From assembly GCF_023715705.1 (NCBI RefSeq), contig NZ_JAMBOS010000003.1, forward strand, positions 1 to 64,000: 64,000 nucleotides of DNA. Reading direction: 5' to 3'. This document shows positions 35,323-43,862 of this stretch, one piece after another. Both the position numbers and the translations under genes were made by a program. The DNA comes from Halalkalibacter oceani (GTDB taxonomy: Bacteria > Bacillota > Bacilli > Bacillales > Bacillaceae_D). The notes under the pieces are model-generated. The model saw only the letters and a list, made by a program, of their open reading frames with translations, was not told where the DNA came from and searched no databases. The first letter of the stretch is position 1; each line of letters starts with the position of its first letter.

Positions 35323-36093
35323 ATGAATTATACAACTGAGGAATTGATGATTGTAGCCGCATCCAAACAGCTGGACGATGAGGAAGTTGTTTTTGTTGGT
35401 ACGGGTTTGCCAATGTTAGCCTGCCTGGTTGCTAAAGCCACCCATGCCCCAAATCTGTTTATGCTTTTTGAATCTGGAATTATTGATCCGAAACCTTCGC
35501 ACTTAGCGAAGGGGGTAGGTGATTTTAGGCTTCTTAAAGGCGCTACAAAAAGGACCAGCCTTAACTATGTTCTTACTTTGTTGCAAGGGGGGTACATTGA
35601 TGTTGGATTTTTAGGAGCTGCCGAGGTTGACCAATACGGAAATATTAACTCAACCTTTATTGGTGGTAACTATACAGCTCCAAAATTAAGGCTTCCTGGA
35701 AGCGGCGGAGCAAATGACATAGCAAGCAATGCTAAAAGAACTTTGGTCATTATGCCCCATCAAAAAAGGAAGTTTAAAAGAAATCTCTCTTATTTGACGA
35801 CGCCTGGTTTTTTAACGGGAGGAGATAGTCGAGCTCAAGCGGGTTTAATAGGGGGCGGTCCTTCTCGAGTTATTACGGATAAGGCAATTTTGGATTTTGA
35901 GCCGATTAGTAAAAAAATGAGGTTACTCGCTGTGCATCCAGGTGTAACGACAGAGGAAGTGCAAGAGTTAACAGAGTTTGAGTTACTCATTTCCGACGAT
36001 ATCTCAGTGACTACGGAGCCGACCGAAGAAGAACTATCGATTATCAGGGAACTTGATAAGGAAGGAATATATGTGAATAAAAACTTAGCATAA
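35323..36093 (+). CDS. CoA-transferase beta subunit with catalytic Glu, GctB-like (pair 2)
   Basis: This is the beta subunit of pair 2. The aligned catalytic segment is HAPNLFMLFESGIIDP, with Glu50 matching the active-site Glu54 of Acidaminococcus glutaconate CoA-transferase. AAEVDQYGNINSTFIGG and LRLPGSGGANDIASNAKR also match GctB closely. Of the three beta subunits in the island this is the only one equipped for glutamyl-CoA chemistry. GGAGAGG precedes its ATG, 15 bases after the alpha subunit. Confidence 0.85.
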   Translation: MNYTTEELMIVAASKQLDDEEVVFVGTGLPMLACLVAKATHAPNLFMLFESGIIDPKPSHLAKGVGDFRLLKGATKRTSLNYVLTLLQGGYIDVGFLGAAEVDQYGNINSTFIGGNYTAPKLRLPGSGGANDIASNAKRTLVIMPHQKRKFKRNLSYLTTPGFLTGGDSRAQAGLIGGGPSRVITDKAILDFEPISKKMRLLAVHPGVTTEEVQELTEFELLISDDISVTTEPTEEELSIIRELDKEGIYVNKNLA

Positions 36094-36159
36094 TCACATT
36101 TACAGGTCCGCAAGAAATAGGAAAGCAGCCTGTATAGGTGGATCGAAAGGATGAATAAA

Positions 36160-37068
36160 ATGTTGAAAAAGAAAAGTAAAGTAGTTTCATTGAATCAAGC
36201 TGTCTCTCTTATAGAAGATAACAGTACTTTGGCAATAGGCGGCCATACATTTCGTCGTCATCCGATGGCTCTTGTTTATGAAATAATACGACAAAAAAAG
36301 GCCGGATTGAAGCTATTGGGTTGGAATAATGCCAATGACGTTGATATTTTAGTTGGGGCAGGAAATGTCGAAAGTGTAGAAACATCCTATGTGGGCATGT
36401 CGATGTTTGGCTTGGCAACCCATTTTAGAAATGCTGTTGAAACCAATCGTATCAAGGTGTTTGAACATTCAGAAACAACAGCGATTGATATGTTTCGAGC
36501 GGGAAGCCTTGGGCTTGATTTTATGCCGACAAAAGCATCATTAGGTTCTGATGTTCTCAGGACGAATCCACGTATAAAAGAAATGAATTGTCCATTTACG
36601 AATCAAAAATATGCCGCTGTAAAAGCGGCGGATGTTGATGTGGCCATCATACATGGACATTTTGCTGATGAATATGGAAATATCGGCGTTGACCAAAGAA
36701 GACTGATGGAGAACGAGATGGATGCGTTAATTGCAAAATCTGCTAAAAAGGTGATCGCCAGCGTTGAACAAATTGTAAGTGAGGACTTTGTAAAAAAGAA
36801 TGCTCATTTGACCTTTGTTCCTGGTATTTATATCGATGCTGTTGTAGAGGCACCATACGGCGCGCATCCTACAGCGTGTGATAGCCGCTATGACTATGAT
36901 TTAACCCATTTAGAACAATATCATAACGCAACGAAAGTAGAGACGGACTTTAACCGATATCTTGATCAATATGTTTATGGTTGCAAGGACCATTATGAAT
37001 ATTTAGAGAAAATTGGTTTAAAGAATTTGAATAAAATTAAAAGGCCTGAGGTGATTCTTTATGGTTAA
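36160..37068 (+). CDS. CoA-transferase family alpha subunit, IpdA-like (pair 3)
   Basis: This is the alpha subunit of pair 3, closer to pair 1 than to pair 2 (NSTLAIGGHTFRRHPMALVY compared with GMRIGLGGFVLYQKPMAFVQ). It has AADVDVAIIHGHFADEYGNI and DAVVEAPYGAHPTA. ATG 36160 is nine bases after GAAAGG. Its end overlaps the beta gene by eight bases. Together with the Glu-less beta subunit it is a second candidate ring- or chain-cleaving hydrolase. Confidence 0.76.
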   Translation: MLKKKSKVVSLNQAVSLIEDNSTLAIGGHTFRRHPMALVYEIIRQKKAGLKLLGWNNANDVDILVGAGNVESVETSYVGMSMFGLATHFRNAVETNRIKVFEHSETTAIDMFRAGSLGLDFMPTKASLGSDVLRTNPRIKEMNCPFTNQKYAAVKAADVDVAIIHGHFADEYGNIGVDQRRLMENEMDALIAKSAKKVIASVEQIVSEDFVKKNAHLTFVPGIYIDAVVEAPYGAHPTACDSRYDYDLTHLEQYHNATKVETDFNRYLDQYVYGCKDHYEYLEKIGLKNLNKIKRPEVILYG

Positions 37069-37873
37069 TCAATCGAGGTATACGCTCGAAGAGTTACTGG
37101 TAGCTAATCTGGCGAGAGAATTAAAGGATGAAGAAGTTGGATTCATTGGTCTAGGGACAGGTGGGAGAACGTTTGTGTTAGCTGTTGGAGTACCTACCGT
37201 GGCTTCAAGGCTGGCACAAATGACTCACGCTCCTGACTTTGTTCCGATGCTGGGACCGATTGTGGACCCTGATTTAAGTCATATTCCAGAATCCTACACG
37301 GATCATGAACTTTTAACCTGGCCATGCCGTGCTCAAATATCAGTGATGGATTGCTTAGACTATTGGCAGCGCGGCAAAATAAACGTCGGCTTTGTATCCG
37401 GGGCACAAGTAGATATGTATGGCAATGTAAATACTGTATCAATTGGAGATTATAACAACCCCAAAGTTCGGCTGGTCGGACCAATTGCACAAACGAACCA
37501 TATGGCATTCGGGGATAGAGTTTTTATCTTCCAGGAGCATGAAAAGAGATCCTTTGTCGAAAGGGTAGATTTTATCTCTGGAACTGGCTTTCTCGGTGGC
37601 GGAGATGAGCGGGAAGCGGAGGGCCTGAGAGGAAAGGGGCCGTATAAAGTTTTTACGGACTTAGCGATTCTCGACTTTTGCCCGGACACAAAGAGAATGC
37701 GCTTGGCGTCTGTTCATCCCGGAGTCACGGTTGAGCAAGTGCAGGACAATACCGGTTTTGAATTAATAATTCCAGAAAATGTGCCAATGACAACAGAACC
37801 TACTGAACAAGAGTTGTCTCTTATCAGAGAAATTGATCCGAAAGGTTTATTGTTGGAAGCGAAAATAAAATAA
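37061..37873 (+). CDS. CoA-transferase family beta subunit without catalytic Glu, IpdB-like (pair 3)
   Basis: This is the beta subunit of pair 3. Motifs GFVSGAQVDMYGNVNTVSIG and VERVDFISGTGFLGGGDERE are typical of the family. The catalytic position reads HAPDFVPMLGPIVDP, with Gly65 in place of glutamate and one residue fewer before the Asp. It shares the long N-terminal loop with the beta subunit of pair 1. It is the last gene of the long plus-strand run and a hairpin follows. The same reasoning as for pair 1 suggests an IpdAB-type hydrolase. Confidence 0.78.
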   Translation: MVNQSRYTLEELLVANLARELKDEEVGFIGLGTGGRTFVLAVGVPTVASRLAQMTHAPDFVPMLGPIVDPDLSHIPESYTDHELLTWPCRAQISVMDCLDYWQRGKINVGFVSGAQVDMYGNVNTVSIGDYNNPKVRLVGPIAQTNHMAFGDRVFIFQEHEKRSFVERVDFISGTGFLGGGDEREAEGLRGKGPYKVFTDLAILDFCPDTKRMRLASVHPGVTVEQVQDNTGFELIIPENVPMTTEPTEQELSLIREIDPKGLLLEAKIK

Positions 37874-37880
37874 CAAAAGA

Positions 37881-37938
37881 GATAGAGAAGAAGTGGCTAT
37901 GAAAGAATATTAACCGTAACAGGCACGTCTTCTCTATC
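37881..37938. terminator. Hairpin ending the CoA-transferase/TRAP operon
   Basis: GATAGAGAAGA pairs with TCTTCTCTATC across a loop of 36 bases. The tail ATCATTTT is weak. The remaining bases up to 38150 show no convincing gene. Confidence 0.5.
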
Positions 37939-38150
37939 ATCATTTTGAACATATTTGCAACAAAGAGTTGATTTTCCTTTCTGTACTAGGGTGAAGCAAT
38001 CGCTGGATATTTTCTTACGCCGAATGGAACCACCACTGTCCTTTTTGAAACCTGGATTTGTTTGAGCTACTTTTAATGACACTCTTATGTCGTGTCAACT
38101 GAAGAAAGTAGTAGTAGATAGACAAAAAGTGGGAGAACTCTCTTTGTCAA

Positions 38151-39851
38151 TCAATTTGAGCTTAGTTTCCACTTTTTCATTTTTTTCACAAGCGTAGAAT
38201 GATCAATTCCAAGCTGCTCAGCTGTTTTTCTTATCGAAGGTTGCTTTTTCAGCTCATCTATAATTAACTTTTTTTCGAATTTCTCAACACGTTGTTTTAA
38301 TGTTAACGGTTGCGAAGCGGGTGAACTCATCCCCATACTAATATGTGGTGGAAGATCATCAGGCTCAATCTTCAACGAGGGTACGGAAACAATCATACTT
38401 TCTACTAAATTTTTTAACTCCCTGACATTTCCAGGCCATCCGTATTCTTTTAAAAGCTGTCTTGTTTCTGGAGAAAGCTCCTTATGAACGTTATATGTTC
38501 TGCTAAAGTAAGAGAGAAAATGATCGAGTAATATTTCGATATCCTGCTGTCGCTCGATTAAGGGAGGAATAGCAATTTCTACAACTTGTAAGCGATAGTA
38601 AAGATCCTCGCGGAATCTGCCCTGCTGGACCAAATCTTTTAAAACTTTATTAGTTGCTGAAATGATTCGGATATCTAATTGTTTTACTTGACTGCTACCA
38701 ATTCTTTGAATTTTCTTTTCTTGTAAAACACGGAGCAATTTCACTTGAATTGATAACGGCAGCTCTCCTAATTCATCGAGGAGAACTGTACCTTGATCAG
38801 CCAATTCCAGTAAGCCGATTTTACCTTCTTGACGTGCTCCAGTAAATGCTCCTTTTTCATAGCCAAATAATTCGGACTCTAATAGCTGTTCAGGAATTGC
38901 GCTGCAATTAATCTTGATAAAAGGCTTATCTTTGCGGTCGCTATACTCATGAATTAAGTTGGCGATAACCTCTTTTCCGACTCCGGACGGCCCGGAAAGC
39001 AGAATGCTGGTAGGAAAGGGAGCCACCTGCTTTACTTTGTGGATCACTTCATTCATTTGACTGCTATGAAAGACAACTTCTTCGTTTGAGGTTTCCATCG
39101 AAAAAGTAAACCGATTTTGATTTAAGGCTGAAAAGCTTTTCGCTTTTTTTAATTCAGCTGTCATTTCAGTCAGCCGGGTAATGTCCCTTACGCTTGTTAC
39201 GACAAGTTGAATGTCTCCTAATTCATCTAAGACCGGATTACCAGTAACGATAACGTCTTTTTTTCCTCCGATCTTTTGTAAAATTGAAAGTCGCTTCTTT
39301 TCTTCTAAAACGAGTAAGGAAACAGATTGATCAAAGTAGCCCTCCTTCATTAAATCAGCCATATGGTTACCGATAAGCTCTTCTCGTTTGAATCCGGTAA
39401 TTTCTTCATAAGCAGAGTTAACAAATAACGTATCTCCATGGTGATCGACAACGTAGATTCCATCACTTGCAAACTCAATGATTTGCTCCATTTGCCTTAT
39501 TAGACGCCGGTAATGCTCAATTTGTGATATTTCCTGAATGACGCCAATGGCGCCGATTAACTCTCCATCTTGAGATAAAGGTGTGCGGTTAACCATATAT
39601 TGCTTTCCGGAAATCTCCATTTTAACACCAATAATGCTTTTGCCAGTTTCGAGTACTTTGTACATTTCCGTATTAGGAATAAATTCTCTTATGTTCTGCC
39701 CGATGTAATCTTCTTTTCCCTCACATAACAGCTTTTGAGCAGAGGGATTCATAAATAAGACCTTTTGTTCGTAGTTAACAACAATTATTCCATTAGAGAT
39801 AGAGGAAAGAACATTCTTGAAAAAAGCTTCATCCAGCTTCCGATGCTGCAT
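38151..39851 (-). CDS. Sig54-dependent enhancer-binding regulator with two PAS domains
   Basis: The protein activates RNA polymerase carrying Sig54 (SigL). Two PAS domains lie in the first 250 residues (GIIVVNYEQKVLFMNPSAQ, GIYVVDHHGDTLFVNSAYEE). The AAA+ domain has Walker A SGPSGVGKEVIA, the Sig54-contact loop GAFTGA and the region QGTVLLDELGELPLSIQ. The C-terminal Fis/TyrR-type helix-turn-helix is KTAEQLGIDHSTLVKKM. ATG 39851 (MQHRKLDEAF) is chosen; upstream frame is intergenic operator DNA. It is divergent from the aldehyde dehydrogenase - lactonase - alcohol dehydrogenase operon that has a -24/-12 promoter. Confidence 0.92.
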   Translation of the reverse strand: MQHRKLDEAFFKNVLSSISNGIIVVNYEQKVLFMNPSAQKLLCEGKEDYIGQNIREFIPNTEMYKVLETGKSIIGVKMEISGKQYMVNRTPLSQDGELIGAIGVIQEISQIEHYRRLIRQMEQIIEFASDGIYVVDHHGDTLFVNSAYEEITGFKREELIGNHMADLMKEGYFDQSVSLLVLEEKKRLSILQKIGGKKDVIVTGNPVLDELGDIQLVVTSVRDITRLTEMTAELKKAKSFSALNQNRFTFSMETSNEEVVFHSSQMNEVIHKVKQVAPFPTSILLSGPSGVGKEVIANLIHEYSDRKDKPFIKINCSAIPEQLLESELFGYEKGAFTGARQEGKIGLLELADQGTVLLDELGELPLSIQVKLLRVLQEKKIQRIGSSQVKQLDIRIISATNKVLKDLVQQGRFREDLYYRLQVVEIAIPPLIERQQDIEILLDHFLSYFSRTYNVHKELSPETRQLLKEYGWPGNVRELKNLVESMIVSVPSLKIEPDDLPPHISMGMSSPASQPLTLKQRVEKFEKKLIIDELKKQPSIRKTAEQLGIDHSTLVKKMKKWKLSSN

Positions 39852-39870
39852 GTAAATACCTACTTTCGAA

Positions 39871-39962
39871 GGATAAAATTCACCAGGATGGTGAATTTTA
39901 TCACCGTTTATGAATGCGCTGTCACTACTGTTTTTTATTGATATGGTGAATTTTATCACCGT
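39871..39962. promoter_or_regulatory. Three copies of the enhancer site GGTGAATTTTATCACC
   Basis: The 20-mer ATGGTGAATTTTATCACCGT occurs identically at 39888-39907 and 39943-39962, and a close inverted copy GGATAAAATTCACC lies at 39871-39884. The core is an inverted repeat GGTGA-N6-TCACC. The sites lie about 50-150 bp upstream of the -24/-12 promoter, as expected for binding sites of the adjacent Sig54 activator. Confidence 0.75.
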
Positions 39963-40012
39963 ATTTAAAAATCTGCAATACAAAAGGCTGGGCATAGTAA
40001 GGTTTTCATAGA

Positions 40013-40028
40013 TGGCATGAATTTTGCA
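40013..40028 (+). promoter_or_regulatory. Sig54 -24/-12 promoter
   Basis: TGGCATGAATTTTGCA has TGGCA and TTGCA at the exact consensus spacing (TGGCAY-N5-TTGCA). Transcription should start near 40040, just before the ribosome binding site AGAGGAGG of the aldehyde dehydrogenase gene. Confidence 0.85.
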
Positions 40029-40059
40029 ATAAGAAATAGACAGAGGAGGTTATTAGATA

Positions 40060-41487
40060 ATGGAAACAAAAGGAATATTTCTAAATGGGAAATTTGTCAT
40101 CAAAGAGAGAGTATTGCCGCTGTATTCCCCATATAATGGGAAGTTGATAGCGAATATTAGCATGGCTGATGAAGAGGATGTTAAGGAAGCAATTGCCGGG
40201 GCGCAGGAAGCCTTTGGCATTATGAAACATATGCCTGCCTATAAAAAAGCTGAAATTTTATTTGAGGTTGCTAGAATTCTACGGAGTCGTAAAGAAGAAC
40301 TGGCTCAGCTTCTAGCGCTTGAGGCCGGTAAACCGATCCGCACGGCCCGTACTGAAATAGATCGTACAATCACGACTTATTATTTTGCCGGGGAAGAAGC
40401 AAAGCGAATTTATGGTGAGACAATCCCAATGGACGCGGCCGAGGGTGGAGAGAATCGGCTCGGGTTCACGTGGAGGGAACCGCTCGGGGTTGTAGCTGCA
40501 ATTACGCCGTTTAACTTTCCATTTAATCTCGTTGCACACAAACTTGGTCCTGCGTTTGCAGCCGGAAATACGGTCGTTTTAAAGCCCGCAGGTCAAACGC
40601 CTCTCAGCGCTTATCGCATTGCGGAAATTTTTCAGGAAGCAGGTCTACCAGATGGGGCTCTGTCCGTGATCACGGGAAGTGGTAGAGAGCTTAGTAATGC
40701 TCTACTAATGGATGAAAGAGTGAAAAAAATTACTTTTACAGGCAGTGCCTCGGTTGGAAAACTAATAAAAGAAAAGGCTGGACTGCGGAAAGTCACGTTG
40801 GAGCTGGGCTCTAATTCGGGTTTAATTGTTGAGCCCGATGTACCGTTGGAAAAAGTGATACCGAGATGTGTGGAAGGAGCTTTTGCCTTTGCCGGACAGG
40901 TATGTATTTCTTTACAAAGACTTTATGTGCATGAAGAGATTTACGAGGAATTTTGTCAGCAATTTATTGAAAAGGCCAGACAATTAAAAGTCGGTGATCC
41001 GTTGGATGAAACTACCGATGTGAGCGCAATGATTAACAGTGAGGAAGCTGAGCGTATTGAATCGTGGGTTAAAGAGGCAGTTGAGCAGGGAGCAACCATT
41101 GGATTGGGTGGCACGCGTGAGGACTCAGTTTTTGCGCCGACGGTTTTACTTAATGTTACAAATGATATGGCGGTTTCGTGTCAAGAAGCATTTGCTCCAG
41201 TAGTTTCAATCGTTCCCTATAAGGGTATCGATGAAGCGATTGACATGGTGAACGATTCAGTGTATGGGCTTAATGTTGCAATCTATACTGAAAGTATTAC
41301 GAAAGCCTTTCATGCTGCCCGTAAATTCGAAACGGGAGGTGTGGTGATTAACGATATTCCGACATTCCGAGTGGATCATATGCCCTATGGGGGGGTGAAA
41401 GAAAGCGGTTACGGGCGTGAAGGGATAAAGTATGCTGTTGAAGAAATGACTGATCTAAAGTTTATTACTGTAAAAACTACATTTTAA
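40060..41487 (+). CDS. Aldehyde dehydrogenase, succinate-semialdehyde dehydrogenase-like
   Basis: This NAD(P)-dependent aldehyde dehydrogenase of 475 residues has the cofactor region AAITPFNFPFNLVAHKLGPA, the general-base glutamate in KVTLELGSNSGLI and the nucleophilic cysteine in FAFAGQVCISLQRLYVH. By context it oxidises succinate semialdehyde to succinate: the next genes are a lactonase and an iron alcohol dehydrogenase, the same three functions as blcA, blcC and blcB of Agrobacterium. Other semialdehydes are possible. Expression should depend on Sig54 and the divergent activator. Confidence 0.85.
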   Translation: METKGIFLNGKFVIKERVLPLYSPYNGKLIANISMADEEDVKEAIAGAQEAFGIMKHMPAYKKAEILFEVARILRSRKEELAQLLALEAGKPIRTARTEIDRTITTYYFAGEEAKRIYGETIPMDAAEGGENRLGFTWREPLGVVAAITPFNFPFNLVAHKLGPAFAAGNTVVLKPAGQTPLSAYRIAEIFQEAGLPDGALSVITGSGRELSNALLMDERVKKITFTGSASVGKLIKEKAGLRKVTLELGSNSGLIVEPDVPLEKVIPRCVEGAFAFAGQVCISLQRLYVHEEIYEEFCQQFIEKARQLKVGDPLDETTDVSAMINSEEAERIESWVKEAVEQGATIGLGGTREDSVFAPTVLLNVTNDMAVSCQEAFAPVVSIVPYKGIDEAIDMVNDSVYGLNVAIYTESITKAFHAARKFETGGVVINDIPTFRVDHMPYGGVKESGYGREGIKYAVEEMTDLKFITVKTTF

Positions 41488-41499
41488 GGAGGAGTTTGA

Positions 41500-42345
41500 A
41501 TGAATATCATAAAGCCACATCCGAAGCTGTACGTTATGGACAATGGAAGAATGAAAATGGATAAAAATTGGATGATTGCAATGCATAATCCAGCTACAGT
41601 AGATAATCCAAATGCGCCAACAGAATTCGTCGAATTTCCTGTCTACACCGTTTTGATTGATCACCCGGAAGGAAAGATATTATTTGACACAGCCTGTAAC
41701 CCGAATTCAATGGGACCGGATGGAAGGTGGGGAGAAGCAACTCAGAGGATGTTTCCGATTGAGATGAGTGAAGAATGTTATCTACACAATCGCCTAGAGG
41801 AACTGAATGTCCGGCCAGAGGATATTAAATTCGTTGTGGCTTCTCACCTTCACCTTGACCATGCTGGATGTTTAGAGTTGTTTACGAATGCGACAATTAT
41901 TGTTCATGAGGATGAATTGAATGGTACATTGCAAACCTATGCGCGTAATCAGAAGGAAGGAGCCTACGTTTGGGCGGATATTGATGCGTGGATCAAAAAT
42001 AATCTCCAATGGCAAACGATTAAGCGTGATGAGGATAACCTTCAGTTAGCAGAAGGAATAAAGGTATTAAACTTTGGTAGTGGACATGCTTGGGGAATGA
42101 TTGGCCTCCACTTAGATATGCCGGAAACTGGAGGCATTATTCTCGCCTCTGACGCGATTTATACAGCGGAAAGTTTTGGGCCGCCAATTAAACCGCCAGG
42201 AATTATTTATGATTCACTCGGTTATACCAATGCGGTTGAAAAGATTCGTCGAATTGCTAAAGAGACAAATTCTCAAGTCTGGTTTGGCCATGATGCAAAG
42301 CAATTTCAACAATTTCGCAAATCATCAGAAGGATACTATGAATAA
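41500..42345 (+). CDS. Metallo-beta-lactamase-fold lactonase (AttM/BlcC, AiiA-like)
   Basis: This dinuclear zinc lactonase of 281 residues has the metal motif ASHLHLDHAGCLE (HxHxDH), a third His in GSGHAWGMIGLHLD and Asp in ILASDAIYT. It resembles gamma-butyrolactonase / N-acyl-homoserine lactonase of the AttM and AiiA families. In the blc system it opens gamma-butyrolactone to 4-hydroxybutyrate. It can therefore be catabolic, with quorum quenching as a possible side activity. GGAGGAG precedes the ATG, 12 bases after the dehydrogenase gene. Confidence 0.85.
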   Translation: MNIIKPHPKLYVMDNGRMKMDKNWMIAMHNPATVDNPNAPTEFVEFPVYTVLIDHPEGKILFDTACNPNSMGPDGRWGEATQRMFPIEMSEECYLHNRLEELNVRPEDIKFVVASHLHLDHAGCLELFTNATIIVHEDELNGTLQTYARNQKEGAYVWADIDAWIKNNLQWQTIKRDEDNLQLAEGIKVLNFGSGHAWGMIGLHLDMPETGGIILASDAIYTAESFGPPIKPPGIIYDSLGYTNAVEKIRRIAKETNSQVWFGHDAKQFQQFRKSSEGYYE

Positions 42346-42360
42346 ACAAGGAGGAAAAAG

Positions 42361-43542
42361 ATGGGTGTGTCAAAATTAGTGTTTGCCCCGTTAAGCTATA
42401 CGGGGTGGGGCGCACTTGAGCAATTACCTAAGGAAGTAGAACGTTTTTCTCCAGAGAAGATACTTGTTGTAACTGACCCTCTGCTTGAACAAATTGGGAT
42501 AGTCAAAAAAGTAATTTCGCCGCTTGAACAACAAGGCTATAAAGTATCTGTCTATAATGAAGTGGTGGCTGAACCGCCACTTGAGACAGGCGAGAAGCTA
42601 GTCTCTTTTACCAGGGAAAACCAATTTGAGTTGGTGATTGGCCTTGGCGGTGGAAGTGCGATGGACCTGGCGAAGCTGGCGGCGGTCTTATCAGCTCACG
42701 AAGGTATGGTGGCTGACTATTTAAATTTAACAGGGGAGAAGGCGCTTCAGGTTAAAGGTTTACCAAAAATTTTAATTCCTACTACATCAGGTACAGGTTC
42801 AGAAGTGACTAACATATCTGTTCTTTCATTGGAAACGACTAAGGATGTTGTCACGCATGATTTTCTGCTGGCTGATGTTGCTATTGTAGACCCTCAATTA
42901 ACGATCTCCGTGCCTGCTAGAGTAACAGCGGCGACAGGAATTGATGCTTTGACTCATGCTGTAGAGGCTTACCTGTCGGTGAATGCGAGTCCTGTCTCAG
43001 ATGGGCTAGCTTTACAAGCAATTCGTCTCATCGGCCGCTCTTTACGGGCAGCGGTTGAGGATGGGCAAAATGAGGCAGCGCGGAGTGATATGAGTCATGG
43101 TAGCTTTTTAGCTGGATTAGCTTTTTTTAATGCGGGGGTTGCTGGTGTTCATGCTTTAGCGTATCCGCTTGGAGGTCAGTTTCATATTTCTCACGGTGAA
43201 TCAAATGCTGTACTACTACCTTATGTAATGGGATATATTCGGAAAAACTGCACGAAGCGTATGGCAGATATCCTTAATATGCTTGGAGGGAACGCAGGCT
43301 TTCTATCAGAAGAAGAAGCCTCATACAAATGTGTAAAGGAATTGGAACGCCTTGTACGTGATGTGGGCATTCCACAAACTTTATCTGACTTTAATGTGCC
43401 AGAATCAGCGCTAGAGGCCTTGACTGAAGATGGGGTGAAACAAAAGAGGTTATTAGCAAGAAGCCCCTTACCTTTAGGGGAGAAAGAAATACGAGAGATT
43501 TATAAGGCGGCTTTTGCTGGTAGATTAATCGAGCCGAAGTAA
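42361..43542 (+). CDS. Iron-type alcohol dehydrogenase (4-hydroxybutyrate dehydrogenase-like)
   Basis: This group III alcohol dehydrogenase of 393 residues has the NAD loop GGGSAMDLAKLAAVL, PTTSGTGSEVTNISV and the metal ligands Asp and His in TGIDALTHAVEAY plus two His in HALAYPLGGQFHISHGESNA. In a blc-type pathway it oxidises 4-hydroxybutyrate to succinate semialdehyde (BlcB). It ends the operon and a long perfect terminator follows. Confidence 0.85.
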   Translation: MGVSKLVFAPLSYTGWGALEQLPKEVERFSPEKILVVTDPLLEQIGIVKKVISPLEQQGYKVSVYNEVVAEPPLETGEKLVSFTRENQFELVIGLGGGSAMDLAKLAAVLSAHEGMVADYLNLTGEKALQVKGLPKILIPTTSGTGSEVTNISVLSLETTKDVVTHDFLLADVAIVDPQLTISVPARVTAATGIDALTHAVEAYLSVNASPVSDGLALQAIRLIGRSLRAAVEDGQNEAARSDMSHGSFLAGLAFFNAGVAGVHALAYPLGGQFHISHGESNAVLLPYVMGYIRKNCTKRMADILNMLGGNAGFLSEEEASYKCVKELERLVRDVGIPQTLSDFNVPESALEALTEDGVKQKRLLARSPLPLGEKEIREIYKAAFAGRLIEPK

Positions 43543-43592
43543 AAGGAATAACTCTGGGAATGGCATTTTCAATATTCCCAGAGTTATTCCTT
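43543..43592 (+). terminator. Terminator with 19-bp perfect stem
   Basis: AAGGAATAACTCTGGGAAT pairs with its exact complement ATTCCCAGAGTTATTCCTT, then TATTT follows. It marks the right end of the second catabolic block. The 270 bases up to the LysR gene contain no gene that I recognise. Confidence 0.85.
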
Positions 43593-43862
43593 ATTTAAAA
43601 GGTAACCGTCATTATGACCGCTTTGTTAGCGTAGAAGACTTCTTAATTACTCTCCCCCCAATTTTTTGCAGATGGAATTCAGTTAGCCTGCGTCGAATAC
43701 ATTAGACGATTCGCTCTACTGTCATGTAAACTGTAACAATGGAATTGCCAAAAGGGTATGTTTTGGTGAGTACAGTTGCTTTGCTAATCTTTTTGAATCA
43801 ACATTGGGCATACTAAAGATAGAGCAACGTCTCCTAAAAAAGCAAAAGGTGATGGATCTAAA

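Noticed and set aside
37897-38082. Open frame of 61 residues on the minus strand
   Set aside because: No ribosome binding site, no recognisable motif, and it overlaps the hairpin that ends the preceding operon.
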